Numbered from the stretch's first letter, positions 8,470 to 17,060 are shown. The stretch is 46,533 nt of DNA from Sneathiella sp. (GCF_029233945.1 NZ_JARGOQ010000025.1:1-46533), one strand, 5' to 3'. Numbers and translations: made by a program. The notes: generated by a model from the sequence alone, not told the origin.

Positions 8470-9483
8470 ATGTCCAGATGGAAGAACCGACCGGAAGGGT
8501 CTAACTGGGGCGATTTTGGTGAAAATGATCAGATAGGTCGCCTGAACCTTGTTACGCCCGAAAAAATTATCGCTGCGGCGGCGGAAATAAGAACAGGAGA
8601 GCGCTTCTGCCTGAGCCTGCCGCTTGATTTGCCGGGCGGGAATCTCCTCAATCCCCGGCGTTACCCACCCAAAATATCACCGACAGTCAGATCCGGCGAC
8701 AGGCCGAACATGAACTATAACCTGTCGCAGGATAACCCAAACATGATTGATGTGATCTGTGATGATCTGGTTGTTCTGCATACGCAATATTCGTCGCAAT
8801 GGGATAGCCTGGCTCATGTGGGGCAGGAGTTTGATGCTGATGGCGATGGCCAGGCGGAGATTGTCTATTACAACGGCTATCGCGGCGGGGAGCATATTCA
8901 GGGGCCGGAAGACGAAGGTGGTCCGCGTGCATTGGCGCTTGGGATCGAGAATATGGCCGCTGCCGGTGTTCAGGGGCGCGGTGTGATGATCGATCTGGAA
9001 GGAGAGTTCGGCCGCGCGCAGACGATTGTCGGCTATGATGATTTGATGCGCGTCATGGAAAAAGACAATGTCACCGTCGAGGAAGGGGATATGGTTTGCC
9101 TGCACACCGGCTTTGCCCAAATGATTATGGAAATGGATGGCAAACCGGATAAAGACAGGCTGCATGGCTCCTGCGCGGCGCTCAATGGGCGTGATCCCAG
9201 GCTTCTCAACTGGATTACTGATTCAGGCCTATCCTTGCTGATTGCTGATAATTATGCGGTGGAAGCACATCCTTCGGTGCCCGGAGAGGGAAGCTGCGCT
9301 TTTCTTCCGATCCATGAGCATTGCCTGTTTAAACTCGGCATACATCTGGGAGAACTGTGGTATCTGACGCCGCTAAATAGTTGGCTAAAATCAAATAACC
9401 GGTCCCGTTTTATGCTGACGGCACCGCCCATCCGCCTGCCGGGTGCGGTCGGCTCTCCCGCCAATCCGGTTGCCACCGTCTAG
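8470..9483 (+). CDS. cyclase family protein (kynurenine formamidase-like hydrolase)
   Basis: A 337-residue member of the metal-dependent cyclase family (COG1878), which includes kynurenine formamidase and isatin hydrolase. The metal-binding block appears as 'HTQYSSQWDSLAHVG' (around residues 99-113), followed by a later 'GRGVMIDLEGEFGR'. Members hydrolyse amide or lactam bonds or related substrates; this longer branch with the QWDSLxH variant is often of unknown function. The 137-bp region to the divergent MFS gene should hold promoters for both. An A/T-rich AATAATAAC stretch lies just upstream of the weak ribosome-binding site. Confidence 0.85.
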   Translation: MSRWKNRPEGSNWGDFGENDQIGRLNLVTPEKIIAAAAEIRTGERFCLSLPLDLPGGNLLNPRRYPPKISPTVRSGDRPNMNYNLSQDNPNMIDVICDDLVVLHTQYSSQWDSLAHVGQEFDADGDGQAEIVYYNGYRGGEHIQGPEDEGGPRALALGIENMAAAGVQGRGVMIDLEGEFGRAQTIVGYDDLMRVMEKDNVTVEEGDMVCLHTGFAQMIMEMDGKPDKDRLHGSCAALNGRDPRLLNWITDSGLSLLIADNYAVEAHPSVPGEGSCAFLPIHEHCLFKLGIHLGELWYLTPLNSWLKSNNRSRFMLTAPPIRLPGAVGSPANPVATV

Positions 9484-9509
9484 TAATTTGGCGCATATGT
9501 GGCTATTGC

Positions 9510-9527
9510 ATGCGTGGACGTACGCAT
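9510..9527. repeat. inverted repeat in the nfu upstream region
   Basis: ATGCGT and ACGCAT are perfect 6-bp arms around GGACGT, about 90 bp upstream of the Fe-S scaffold gene. It could be an operator or chance; nothing ties it to a known regulator. Confidence 0.3.
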
Positions 9528-9618
9528 TATGTTACCCTTGTGTCTTGTCCATGCAAAATTATTCTGCTAGCTGACGACCGTGATTTTATTTCCCCGCTTA
9601 AGGGGGTTGGAGTTTTCC

Positions 9619-10503
9619 ATGTTTATTCAGACCTTGCCGCATGAAAATGAAGACAGGATGAAATTCTTGCCGGGCCGACAGGTTCTGGCGGAAGGCTCCA
9701 TCCTGTTCGAAAATGAGAAAGAGGGGCGGGAACGCTCCCCGCTCGCGGCGCGCCTGTTTGATATCCCGGGAGTCCGCTCGGTGGAACTCGGAGAGGACTA
9801 TGTCACAATCGTCAAACGGACGGATGCCGAACATAAAACCCTATGGATACAGCTTAAACCAATGGTCCTCGCCGCAATCATGGATCATTATATGAGCGGC
9901 ATGCCGGTATTGAACGGGGAACCGCAATCAGCCAGAGCAAGCTATTCAGAAGAAGAACAGAAAATCGTTGATTCCATTGTCGAGCTGATCGACACGCGGG
10001 TACAGCCGCAACTGCGGGAGGATGGGGGCGACGTGGCGTTTAAGTCTTTCGATCCTGCCGATGGCGTTGTTGTGTTGGAAATGGACAGTTCAGGTCTGTC
10101 CACGCCAGCCTTTGGGACGCAAATCAAAATCGAAAACACGCTCAAGCATTTTGTGCCCGAGATTCATCGGGTTCGCTTTGAACGCATGGTCGAAGAAGTG
10201 GCCGAAGATACGAGTGATCGGCCCGGTCTGAAAAGTGATGAAGCGGACCAAATCCGCGTCCTTCTTGAAACGCGGATCAACCCCGCAATCGCGGCGCATG
10301 GCGGTTACATCACATTGATCGATATAAAGGACAATACAGCCTTTGTTGAGATGGCTGGCGGCTGTCAGGGATGCGGCATGGCCGATGCAACGCTGAAACA
10401 GGGCGTGGAAGTGGAAATTAAATCCGCAGTGCCGGTAATTGAACGGGTTCTGGATGTGACCGATCACGCAGGCGGCGCAAATCCCTATTACGTTGGATAT
10501 TGA
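9619..10503 (+). CDS. NifU/Nfu Fe-S cluster scaffold with two NifU domains, the first degenerate
   Basis: A 294-residue protein with three parts. Residues 1-90 are an Nfu N-terminal domain ('MFIQTLPHENEDRMKFLPGR', 'LFDIPGVRSV'). Residues 112-185 are a first NifU domain ('RVQPQLREDGGDVAF', 'LKHFVPEIHRV') in which the CSGCP motif is replaced by a Cys-free stretch (156-167). Residues 207-290 are a second NifU domain with the CxxC intact (Cys249, Cys252 in 'GGCQGCGMADATLK'), closest in type to the end of E. coli NfuA. These two are the only cysteines. Nfu proteins hand 4Fe-4S clusters to targets such as lipoate synthase and aconitase; here one cysteine pair per chain suggests a dimer-bridging cluster. 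The start at 9619 has AAGGGGG upstream. Confidence 0.9.
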   Translation: MFIQTLPHENEDRMKFLPGRQVLAEGSILFENEKEGRERSPLAARLFDIPGVRSVELGEDYVTIVKRTDAEHKTLWIQLKPMVLAAIMDHYMSGMPVLNGEPQSARASYSEEEQKIVDSIVELIDTRVQPQLREDGGDVAFKSFDPADGVVVLEMDSSGLSTPAFGTQIKIENTLKHFVPEIHRVRFERMVEEVAEDTSDRPGLKSDEADQIRVLLETRINPAIAAHGGYITLIDIKDNTAFVEMAGGCQGCGMADATLKQGVEVEIKSAVPVIERVLDVTDHAGGANPYYVGY

Positions 10504-10512
10504 CCGCCGCGC

Positions 10513-10725
10513 CTACTCAACCGCGTCTATGGCTTTGATCACGAAACCGCGGTCCGCGCTGTATTTGCGGCGCATTTTTTCCCATGCCTGTTCAAGGCTT
10601 TCCGCATAAATGTCTAAATAATGCGTTTCGGCCCAGCTATCTGAGAGCTCCTTGTGATGCTCTCCCTCCTGGAGTGCGGTAAGGACTTCTTCATTAAAAA
10701 TAGCTGCTTCAAATTTCAGCTGCAT
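10513..10725 (-). CDS. small protein of unknown function (70 aa)
   Basis: A 70-residue acidic protein (MQLKFEAAIFNEE..., ...FVIKAIDAVE) with no recognised domain. The pattern of aromatic and charged residues, such as 'WAETHYLDIYAESLEQAWEKMRRKY', predicts helices and a small globular fold. A plausible GAGACCGGAA lies just upstream. It is convergent with the nfu gene, with only 9 bp between the stops. Probably real, but its function is not evident. Confidence 0.6.
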   Translation of the reverse strand: MQLKFEAAIFNEEVLTALQEGEHHKELSDSWAETHYLDIYAESLEQAWEKMRRKYSADRGFVIKAIDAVE

Positions 10726-10785
10726 TTCCGGTCTCGCCTAAAATTTCGATTTCCGGGATTTTTGCACTTTGAGGTTAATAATTGG

Positions 10786-11256
10786 TTATTCGGAATGTGT
10801 AACATTCGCCTTATTCAGCACAGGAAAATTCACTGAATTGGCAATAAAGCAGGTTTCATGGGCATCATGATGGAGACGTATCGCTTTTTCAAGGTTGCTT
10901 GCCGCTGAAATAACTACGACGGGGCGCAAAATCACTTCTGTAAACCGGAGTTTTCCGTTTTTCATTTCCATTTTCCCCCAGGCGTCGTCCTGATAGGCGG
11001 TAACAGCAATGTTCTTTCGCGCACAGAGGGCAAGATAGCTCAGCATATGGCAGGCGGAGAGCGAAGCTACTAATAGATCTTCCGGGTTGTAACGGTCGTC
11101 CGTTCCGAGAAATACGGGATCTGCCGACCCCTTGATGACCGGTCTGCCGTCAATCGATATATCATAGGCGCGCGAATAGCTTTTATAGTCGGTCGTCGAG
11201 CCGTCGCGCGCGCCAGTCCATTCGATGCGGGCAACAAATTCATGTGTATGAGTCAT
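10786..11256 (-). CDS. OsmC family protein
   Basis: A 156-residue OsmC/Ohr-fold protein. The two redox cysteines sit where expected: Cys69 in 'LLVASLSACHML' and Cys136 in 'HDAHETCFIANSVNFPV'. Members reduce organic hydroperoxides using a thiol or dihydrolipoyl partner. This version, with the 'NPEDLLVASLSACH' block, resembles the YhfA/OsmC-like branch rather than Ohr itself. It is followed by a long gap to the 70-residue gene, and is divergent from the CDP-alcohol phosphatidyltransferase gene. Confidence 0.88.
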   Translation of the reverse strand: MTHTHEFVARIEWTGARDGSTTDYKSYSRAYDISIDGRPVIKGSADPVFLGTDDRYNPEDLLVASLSACHMLSYLALCARKNIAVTAYQDDAWGKMEMKNGKLRFTEVILRPVVVISAASNLEKAIRLHHDAHETCFIANSVNFPVLNKANVTHSE

Positions 11257-11399
11257 CTTTTATCCTAATCACACCATTTCACATTATCGGGAGTGGGAAC
11301 GATATCGCTTTGCCTTGTCCATAGAATGCTACTATGTAATTTTTTACTGACAATCTCACGATAATTTTTGGCCGATCGACAGGATATTTCAAAGAAACG

Positions 11400-12011
11400 A
11401 TGTTTGATGCCGCCCTGCGAAATATCATTGACCCGCCTCTGAACGCGATGGGCACCAGAATAGCGGCCATAGGCGTTTCCGCAAATAGTGTGACGATACT
11501 CGGTTTCTTGCTTGGCATATCGGCCGTACCTTTGATCGCCATAGAGCAGTACGGCGCGGCGCTAGTTCTAATCTTGCTGAACCGGCTTTTCGATGGTCTC
11601 GACGGCGCGGTTGCCCGGCACTCGTTGTTGACTGACTTTGGTGGATATCTTGATATCGTCTGCGATTTTATTTTTTATTCGGCAATTGTTTTCAGCTTTG
11701 CGCTGGCCAACCCCGAAAACGCGCTTTATGCCGCATTTCTGATTTTCAGCTTTATGGGCACTGCATCGACCTTCCTGACATATGCCATCATGGCGGAGAA
11801 GCACGGGATATCGACGGATATTCAGGGCCGCAAATCGCTCTATTATCTGGGTGGGCTGGCGGAAGGCGGAGAGACGATTGCCGCGATGCTGCTGATGTGC
11901 ATTTTTCCGGATTATTTCATGATTATCGCGCTTGTTTTCGGCGGAATGTGTTGGGTAACTACCGTTACACGTATCTATGCTGCCTGGCTGACCTTCGGTA
12001 AAACCCGCTGA
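11400..12011 (+). CDS. CDP-alcohol phosphatidyltransferase family protein
   Basis: Integral membrane enzyme of 203 residues that transfers a phosphatidyl group from a CDP-diacylglycerol-type donor to an alcohol. The full catalytic signature is present: Asp65, Asp68-Gly69, Ala72-Arg73, Gly81, Asp85 and Asp89 ('FDGLDGAVAR...GGYLDIVCD'). Several hydrophobic helices fill the rest. The short size fits the PgsA/PssA-like branch, but the alcohol acceptor is not clear and it may be a lone paralogue. The gene reads toward the MBL hydrolase, 82 bp away. Confidence 0.88.
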   Translation: MFDAALRNIIDPPLNAMGTRIAAIGVSANSVTILGFLLGISAVPLIAIEQYGAALVLILLNRLFDGLDGAVARHSLLTDFGGYLDIVCDFIFYSAIVFSFALANPENALYAAFLIFSFMGTASTFLTYAIMAEKHGISTDIQGRKSLYYLGGLAEGGETIAAMLLMCIFPDYFMIIALVFGGMCWVTTVTRIYAAWLTFGKTR

Positions 12012-12093
12012 TCGGCATTGTTTGGCCCGCCGGAACCGCTATACTCTTCCCGCAGTACATAAAAATAACAATAATAACAACGGAGGACCCCGA

Positions 12094-12945
12094 ATGAGCG
12101 ACTGGCAAATTGGTAATGTAAAGATTACCCGTGTTGTTGAAGTTGAGGCAACGGGCGGCACCCGGTTTATTCTGCCGCAGGCCACCCCGGATGCCGTGCA
12201 GCCGATTGACTGGCTTGTCCCGCATTTCGCGACCGCAGAAGGCAAGCTGATCATGAGCATTCACGCGCTCATCATTGATACGGGCTCGCGGCGGATTATT
12301 GTCGATACCTGCCTTGGCAACGATAAGAAGCGAGAAATTCCCGCCTGGAACATGCTGCAAACCACTTTCCTTGAAGACCTTGAGGCGGCGGGATATCCGC
12401 GGGAAAGTTTTGATACTGTTCTCTGTACGCATCTTCATGTCGACCATGTGGGCTGGAACACGATGCTGGTGGATGGCGAATGGGTACCGACATTCCCGAA
12501 CGCGCGCTATCTGATAGGCGCGACGGAATGGGATTACTGGCGGGCGACGGCGCAGGACGAATTTGGCGATGTTATCGGCGATTCGGTTGCACCCATCATC
12601 GATGCGGGTCTTGCCGATCTGGTGGCGATGGATCATCAGATATGCGACGAGGTGAGCTTGTTCCCGTCTCCTGGCCATACACCGGGGCATGTCTGCGTTC
12701 AAATCCGGTCTGCGGGCGAAGAAGCGATCATTACCGGCGACAGTATGCATCATCCCTGTCAGATTGCGCATCCTGAATGGTCGAGTGCTGTGGATGCGGA
12801 TGCCGCCGCCGCCCAATCAACACGGAAAGCGTTTCTAGAGAAATATGGCAATTCAGATACACTGATTATCGGTACCCATTTCGCGGCGCCGACGGCCGGG
12901 CATCTTAAAAAGAAAGATACCGGAGAGTATTGGTTGAAAGTCTAA
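12094..12945 (+). CDS. MBL fold metallo-hydrolase
   Basis: A 283-residue metallo-beta-lactamase-fold protein. Metal ligands: 'CTHLHVDHVGWN' (His113, His115, Asp117, His118), a later 'SPGHTPGHV' histidine, the Asp in 'ITGDSMHH', and a final His in 'IGTHFA'. The fold serves lactonases, esterases and other hydrolases; the reaction here is not fixed. GGAGG at 12082-12086 decides the start at 12094 rather than an upstream in-frame TTG. A run of AATAAC-type A/T-rich repeats (12060-12081) lies just before the ribosome-binding site. Confidence 0.9.
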   Translation: MSDWQIGNVKITRVVEVEATGGTRFILPQATPDAVQPIDWLVPHFATAEGKLIMSIHALIIDTGSRRIIVDTCLGNDKKREIPAWNMLQTTFLEDLEAAGYPRESFDTVLCTHLHVDHVGWNTMLVDGEWVPTFPNARYLIGATEWDYWRATAQDEFGDVIGDSVAPIIDAGLADLVAMDHQICDEVSLFPSPGHTPGHVCVQIRSAGEEAIITGDSMHHPCQIAHPEWSSAVDADAAAAQSTRKAFLEKYGNSDTLIIGTHFAAPTAGHLKKKDTGEYWLKV

Positions 12946-13053
12946 CAGCGCTCTGATGAAATCTCAGGAAAATGTGCAGAGATAGTGATTTCTGTGCCAA
13001 GATACAGGGAAATAACTAATCCGGGGCGCAACACTGGATGAGGAAAAGTAGAA

Positions 13054-13686
13054 ATGAAGTTATATGATTGTCCGGGCCCTCCGAGCCCGCGCCGCGTCAG
13101 AATTTTTCTGGCGGAAAAAGGCGTTGAGCTTGAAAAAGTGATTGTCAATATTCGCGAGGGGGAGCAGTTTAACGACGAATTCAGGAAAATTAACCCGAAC
13201 TGCACTGTGCCGGTGTTGGAATTGGATGACGGTAGCCGGATTTCGTCAATCGACGCGATAAACCGCTATCTGGAAGAAAAATTTCCTGAACCGCCGTTAT
13301 TCGGTAAATCCCCTGAGGAACGGGCACGTATCAATGATAGCTGCCATTATATCAATGTGAACGGCTTTATGGCGGTCGCCGAGGCACTGCGCAACTCCGC
13401 GCCGAGGCTCGCCCATCGGGCCATTACCGGGCCGCACGACATTGAACAAATCGCGGAACTCGCGGAGCGTGGGCGAGAGCGGGTTGTCTATTTCTTCAAA
13501 GATATGAACAAGCAGCTTGAAAATCAGGAATTCATCGTCGGAGACAGCTATTCCGCTGCGGATGTCGGCGCCATGGTAGTTGTGGACTTTGCAACCGGGA
13601 TGGCAAAAATTGAGATGCCAGACGGCCTCGACAATCTCAAGCGCTGGCATGAAAAAGTTGCCGCCCGCCCGAGCGCGAGTGCCTGA
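13054..13686 (+). CDS. glutathione S-transferase family protein
   Basis: A 210-residue cytosolic GST. The N-terminal thioredoxin-like domain ('MKLYDCPGPPSPRRVRIFLAEKG', then 'NPNCTVPVLELDDG') gives the glutathione site; the all-helical C-terminal domain follows from about residue 85. The usual 'ESxAI' glutathione-binding motif reads 'SSIDAI', so the conserved Glu is replaced. GAGGAAAAG precedes the start. It converges on bmt with only a few bases between the stops. Substrate unknown. Confidence 0.88.
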   Translation: MKLYDCPGPPSPRRVRIFLAEKGVELEKVIVNIREGEQFNDEFRKINPNCTVPVLELDDGSRISSIDAINRYLEEKFPEPPLFGKSPEERARINDSCHYINVNGFMAVAEALRNSAPRLAHRAITGPHDIEQIAELAERGRERVVYFFKDMNKQLENQEFIVGDSYSAADVGAMVVVDFATGMAKIEMPDGLDNLKRWHEKVAARPSASA

Positions 13687-13692
13687 TATATC

Positions 13693-14727
13693 CTAACTCT
13701 GGCGGCGGCGATTGCGACGGTTGCCGCGGCCAGTTTCCGCTGATGCCCCGTGGGAAGCCTCGGCAGGTAGGGTTACTTGCCAAACGGGGCCAAAACGCGC
13801 CTCAATATCCGCAATGCTGATTGTCTGCCGGGGCGTATATCCGTCAAGGGCTTCGGCCATGGCTTTCAGATGCGCGTGGCTGGTCCCGCAGCAGCCACCG
13901 ATTATTCGGGCGCCTGCATCGGCCGCAAGCCGCGCATAATCCGCCATCACGTCCAGCGTCCCGCTATAAATCAGCTTGCCGTCCTTGAACTCCGGGATGC
14001 CGCAATTGGCCTTGGCGACAATGATGTCGCCTTCTTCCGCAGTGGATTTAAGTCCCAGCACGGTTTCCAGAAGCTCACCTGCACCAACGCCGCAATTCGC
14101 GCCCCATCCGATGGGACGCTCGGGCAGCTCATGACAAAATTCGGTAAAATCAGCGGGCTTGATGCCCATCATTGTGCGCCGGTTGGTATCGAAGGACATG
14201 GTGCAGACAAAAGGATGACCGGTTGCCTTCGCGGCCTCAACGGCGGCGGCGACTTCCTCTTTCGAGGACATGGTTTCAATCCAAAGCACGTCTACGCCGC
14301 CCTCAACCAGTGCGTCCGCCTGAGCCTTGAAGGCGTCAACGGCGCTCTCATGGGTTAATGCACCCATCGGCTCCATCAGTTCCCCGGTCGGGCCCATGGA
14401 ACCCGCCACAACAACCGTGCGGTCCACGCGATCTGCCTCGGCTCGGGCGATTTTTGCGGCGGCAAGGTTCAATTCGAAAACCCGGTCTTGGGCATTATGA
14501 AGCTTGAGCCGATAGCTCGTTCCACCAAAGCTGTTGGTCAGGATGATGTCTGAGCCGGCGTCAACGAAACCGCGATGCAGGTCGTGAATTTTCTCCGGCG
14601 CGTCAATATTCCACAGCTCCGGCGCGTCGCCCGACTGCAGACCGACAGCGAAGAGATTTGTTCCGACCGCGCCGTCCGCCAAAAGGAAGGGCTTGCTGTC
14701 CAGGAGCTGTTGAAGTTTATTGACCAT
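13693..14727 (-). CDS. bmt: betaine-homocysteine S-methyltransferase
   Basis: Zinc enzyme that makes methionine from homocysteine, with glycine betaine as the methyl donor. The 344-residue sequence closely matches rhizobial Bmt: 'LLADGAVGTNLFAVGLQSGDAPELWN', 'ILTNSFGGT', 'GANCGVG', 'GNCGIPEF'-like 'ANCGIPEFKDG', and 'GGCCGTSHAH'. The zinc ligands are Cys212 and Cys279/Cys280. The C-terminus is an Arg-rich tail (GRGNRRNRRRQS), a feature rhizobial homologues also show. It ends a minus-strand series after the DUF4389 gene (31 bp gap). No cobalamin or folate domain is present. Confidence 0.9.
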   Translation of the reverse strand: MVNKLQQLLDSKPFLLADGAVGTNLFAVGLQSGDAPELWNIDAPEKIHDLHRGFVDAGSDIILTNSFGGTSYRLKLHNAQDRVFELNLAAAKIARAEADRVDRTVVVAGSMGPTGELMEPMGALTHESAVDAFKAQADALVEGGVDVLWIETMSSKEEVAAAVEAAKATGHPFVCTMSFDTNRRTMMGIKPADFTEFCHELPERPIGWGANCGVGAGELLETVLGLKSTAEEGDIIVAKANCGIPEFKDGKLIYSGTLDVMADYARLAADAGARIIGGCCGTSHAHLKAMAEALDGYTPRQTISIADIEARFGPVWQVTLPAEASHGASAETGRGNRRNRRRQS

Positions 14728-14758
14728 CTCTCCGTCCTAGGCAAAGGCTACTGAAAGA

Positions 14759-15184
14759 TCAAGCGGTATTTGAGCCTTTATCATCATCCGCATCTTTGGG
14801 CTTTGGTGTTGGACTACTCTTGGGCTTTCCAGATGGTTTCGGCTTTTTCGGCTGCTCTTCGGCGACAATGATCACATCGTCGCTGGCTTTGCTTCCGCTC
14901 TCAGGGGGCGTTTGTGGCGGCCAGGGACCGACGGGAAAAGGCTTCTCGTCACTCTGATAGGATAAATATGCAACGAGTTGCTTGTTATATTCCGCAAGCG
15001 CGCCACCAAAAGACTGCAACTGCCCGAATGGCGATCCGGTCAGCAAGGCCTTGATAAACTGAATGATGGTGATTGCAAACAGGACAATACTCGCGACCCG
15101 GAATATGATCGCATAAAGGATCAGGTAAATTAATCTCGTCCATGTCGTCGTGGACTTAACATGCGTTTTAACGTCATCTGTCAT
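14759..15184 (-). CDS. DUF4389 domain-containing membrane protein
   Basis: A 141-residue protein with one strong hydrophobic segment near the N-terminus (about 18-50; 'LIYLILYAIIFRVASIVLFAI') followed by the DUF4389 block 'LLTGSPFGQLQSFGGALAEYNKQLVAYLSYQSDEKPFP'. The final 45 residues are a low-complexity Pro/Lys/Asp-rich tail (PKKPKPSGKPKSS...). Function unknown. The ATG at 15184 has AAGGGG at a good distance; the GTG at 15193 would overlap that site. It lies between the isoprenylcysteine methyltransferase-like gene and bmt. Confidence 0.82.
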   Translation of the reverse strand: MTDDVKTHVKSTTTWTRLIYLILYAIIFRVASIVLFAITIIQFIKALLTGSPFGQLQSFGGALAEYNKQLVAYLSYQSDEKPFPVGPWPPQTPPESGSKASDDVIIVAEEQPKKPKPSGKPKSSPTPKPKDADDDKGSNTA

Positions 15185-15245
15185 CGGTTGCACCCCTTGA
15201 GATGGTCAATAAGTTCCGGCAAATAGTTCATGCAGGTTAGGCCAA

Positions 15246-15710
15246 TTACAGCCAGCGCCGGACTCTTGCCTTATAGTCTAGATATTCCTTACCAAACTTA
15301 TCTTCAAGGTAGGCCTCTTCGCGGGCAATAACATAATGGCGAATTATTAGGAGGCAGACAGGCAGGAGAATGAGGGCCGGCCAACTGCCCGCGGCGATGG
15401 CTGCGCCGATATAAAAGAGCGTCATGGCGAGATAAATGGGGTTGCGGGAGTATTTATAGGCACCATCGGAAATGATTGCTGTTGTCGGTTTCCAAGGCTC
15501 AACATTGGTGCCGGCGGATTTGTGTTTATGCGCGGTAAGGACTAGGTAAACGAAGGAAGCGGCGGCAATCAGACCGCCTATGGCGGTCAGGTAGGCAGCT
15601 GCAAGGCGCCCATCAACCCACGCAGAATCCAGAAGAATACCAACTGCGAGAAATGCAAAAAAGCAGAGGGGCGGGGGAATTCTCACCCCCGCATTATCCG
15701 GCCTAGACAT
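15246..15710 (-). CDS. isoprenylcysteine carboxyl methyltransferase-family membrane protein
   Basis: A 154-residue integral membrane protein with about four helices. The C-terminal half has the methyltransferase signature of the ICMT/PEMT superfamily: 'SDGAYKYSRNPIYLAMTLFYIG', then 'YVIAREEAYLEDKFGKEYLDYKARVRRWL'. Bacterial members are thought to methylate small lipophilic substrates using S-adenosylmethionine. A perfect GGAGGT before the ATG at 15710 sets the start. It lies 75 bp after the aminotransferase gene. It shares a strand with bmt, so a link through methyl supply is possible but unproven. Confidence 0.85.
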   Translation of the reverse strand: MSRPDNAGVRIPPPLCFFAFLAVGILLDSAWVDGRLAAAYLTAIGGLIAAASFVYLVLTAHKHKSAGTNVEPWKPTTAIISDGAYKYSRNPIYLAMTLFYIGAAIAAGSWPALILLPVCLLIIRHYVIAREEAYLEDKFGKEYLDYKARVRRWL

Positions 15711-15785
15711 AGACACCTCCATTATAGCCGTTAAACAATAGCAGAAAAGAGGCAGGCTATCCGTGCGCAGCATCACAAATGGTAG

Positions 15786-16973
15786 TTATCGCGGCACATT
15801 GGTGGCGAGATAATTGATTGCAGCCTCTACGCCACTTGCGCCATGGAGAATGTTTTGGGCTTTCAGGCTCATTTCTATGGACCCCAAAGTGCCAAGAAGC
15901 ATGGGCGCGTTGATATGTCCCATATGCGCAATTCGAAGCGCTTTTCCAGAAAGAGCGGCAATACCGACGCCGACGACAACCCCGCATTTTTCGATGCAAT
16001 AATCATGGATGGCATCGAGATTTTGTGGATTTGTCACAAGGACTGTCGTGACAGAATTTGCGCGTTCATTCGGATCGATAATGTTGAACGCAAATTCTCC
16101 GTCTTCTGCCCATTTTCCGACAGCCGCGCGGGTTGCGCCGGCAAGCAGGCTGTGGCGGGTGAAGATGTTATCCAACCCTTCCTCCCGGATTAACTCAAAC
16201 GCTTTTTGCAAGCCAAACAGCATATGCACAGGCGGTGTGCCCGCGTAGTTCTGGTAATGCTCGGGGCCCATACGGTTGGTCCAGTCCCAGTAGGCTGTCC
16301 GAAGGTCGGCTTTCTGATGGCGCGCCATGGCCCTTTCATTTGCGATGGTGAAACTCACACCGGGTGACATCATCAGGCCCTTCTGACAAGCGGCGACAGT
16401 GACATCAACGCCCCATTCATCCATCCGGTAATCCATCGTCCCGAGGGAGGCAATCGTGTCTACCATGAGCAATGCATCATGCCCGGCGTTGTCTATCGCG
16501 CGGCGGATTGCCGGGATATCATTGACAACACTTGAGGCGGTATCGACCTGCACGATAAGGACGGCTTTGATATCGCCGCTTGTATCCGATTTCAGCCGTT
16601 CTTCCACCGCCGCCGGATCAACGGCTTTGCGCCAGCTGCCGGGGAGCACTTCGACATCCAGACCGATGGTCCCGCCGGCTTGACCCCATCCTGCGGCGAA
16701 GGATCCGCTTTCCAGGACGAGAATTTTGTCATTGCGGCAGAGTACATTGCTGAGAGCGGCCTCCCATGCGCCGTGTCCGTTGGCGATATAGATAAAAGGC
16801 GTGCCCTTTGATTTGGAGATCATGCGAAGACCATCTTTCAGACGGGCAGTTACTTCGACGAGTTCCCCTTTACGGATATCCACTGCCGGGCGGTGCATCG
16901 CTGCAAGGACTTCATCAGGGACAGTTGTCGGACCAGGAATGCTCAAAAATTGGCGACCGTTTTTGACGCTCAT
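15786..16973 (-). CDS. pyridoxal-phosphate aminotransferase, serine/alanine-glyoxylate class
   Basis: A 395-residue class V aminotransferase of the alanine-glyoxylate/serine-glyoxylate type. It opens with 'FLSIPGPTTVPDEVL', which is typical of these enzymes. Asp172 in 'LMVDTIASLG' contacts the pyridine nitrogen, and Lys198 in 'ACQKGLMMSPG' holds PLP. Such enzymes move the amino group from serine, alanine or aspartate to glyoxylate, in photorespiration-like or one-carbon assimilation routes. It heads a minus-strand series ending in bmt; both could serve one-carbon/methyl metabolism. AGGAAA precedes the start. Which donor it prefers cannot be read from the sequence. Confidence 0.9.
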   Translation of the reverse strand: MSVKNGRQFLSIPGPTTVPDEVLAAMHRPAVDIRKGELVEVTARLKDGLRMISKSKGTPFIYIANGHGAWEAALSNVLCRNDKILVLESGSFAAGWGQAGGTIGLDVEVLPGSWRKAVDPAAVEERLKSDTSGDIKAVLIVQVDTASSVVNDIPAIRRAIDNAGHDALLMVDTIASLGTMDYRMDEWGVDVTVAACQKGLMMSPGVSFTIANERAMARHQKADLRTAYWDWTNRMGPEHYQNYAGTPPVHMLFGLQKAFELIREEGLDNIFTRHSLLAGATRAAVGKWAEDGEFAFNIIDPNERANSVTTVLVTNPQNLDAIHDYCIEKCGVVVGVGIAALSGKALRIAHMGHINAPMLLGTLGSIEMSLKAQNILHGASGVEAAINYLATNVPR

Positions 16974-17060
16974 GATAGTATTTTCCTGTAATAGATAGTC
17001 ATAAAGGTTGAAAAGTGTATTCGCTTTTGTAGATAGGGCAACGGTAATTTGTTCGTTTGC

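Noticed and set aside
11965-12816. Open frame of 283 codons on the minus strand
   Set aside because: It lies opposite the MBL hydrolase, whose metal ligands and ribosome-binding site are clear.
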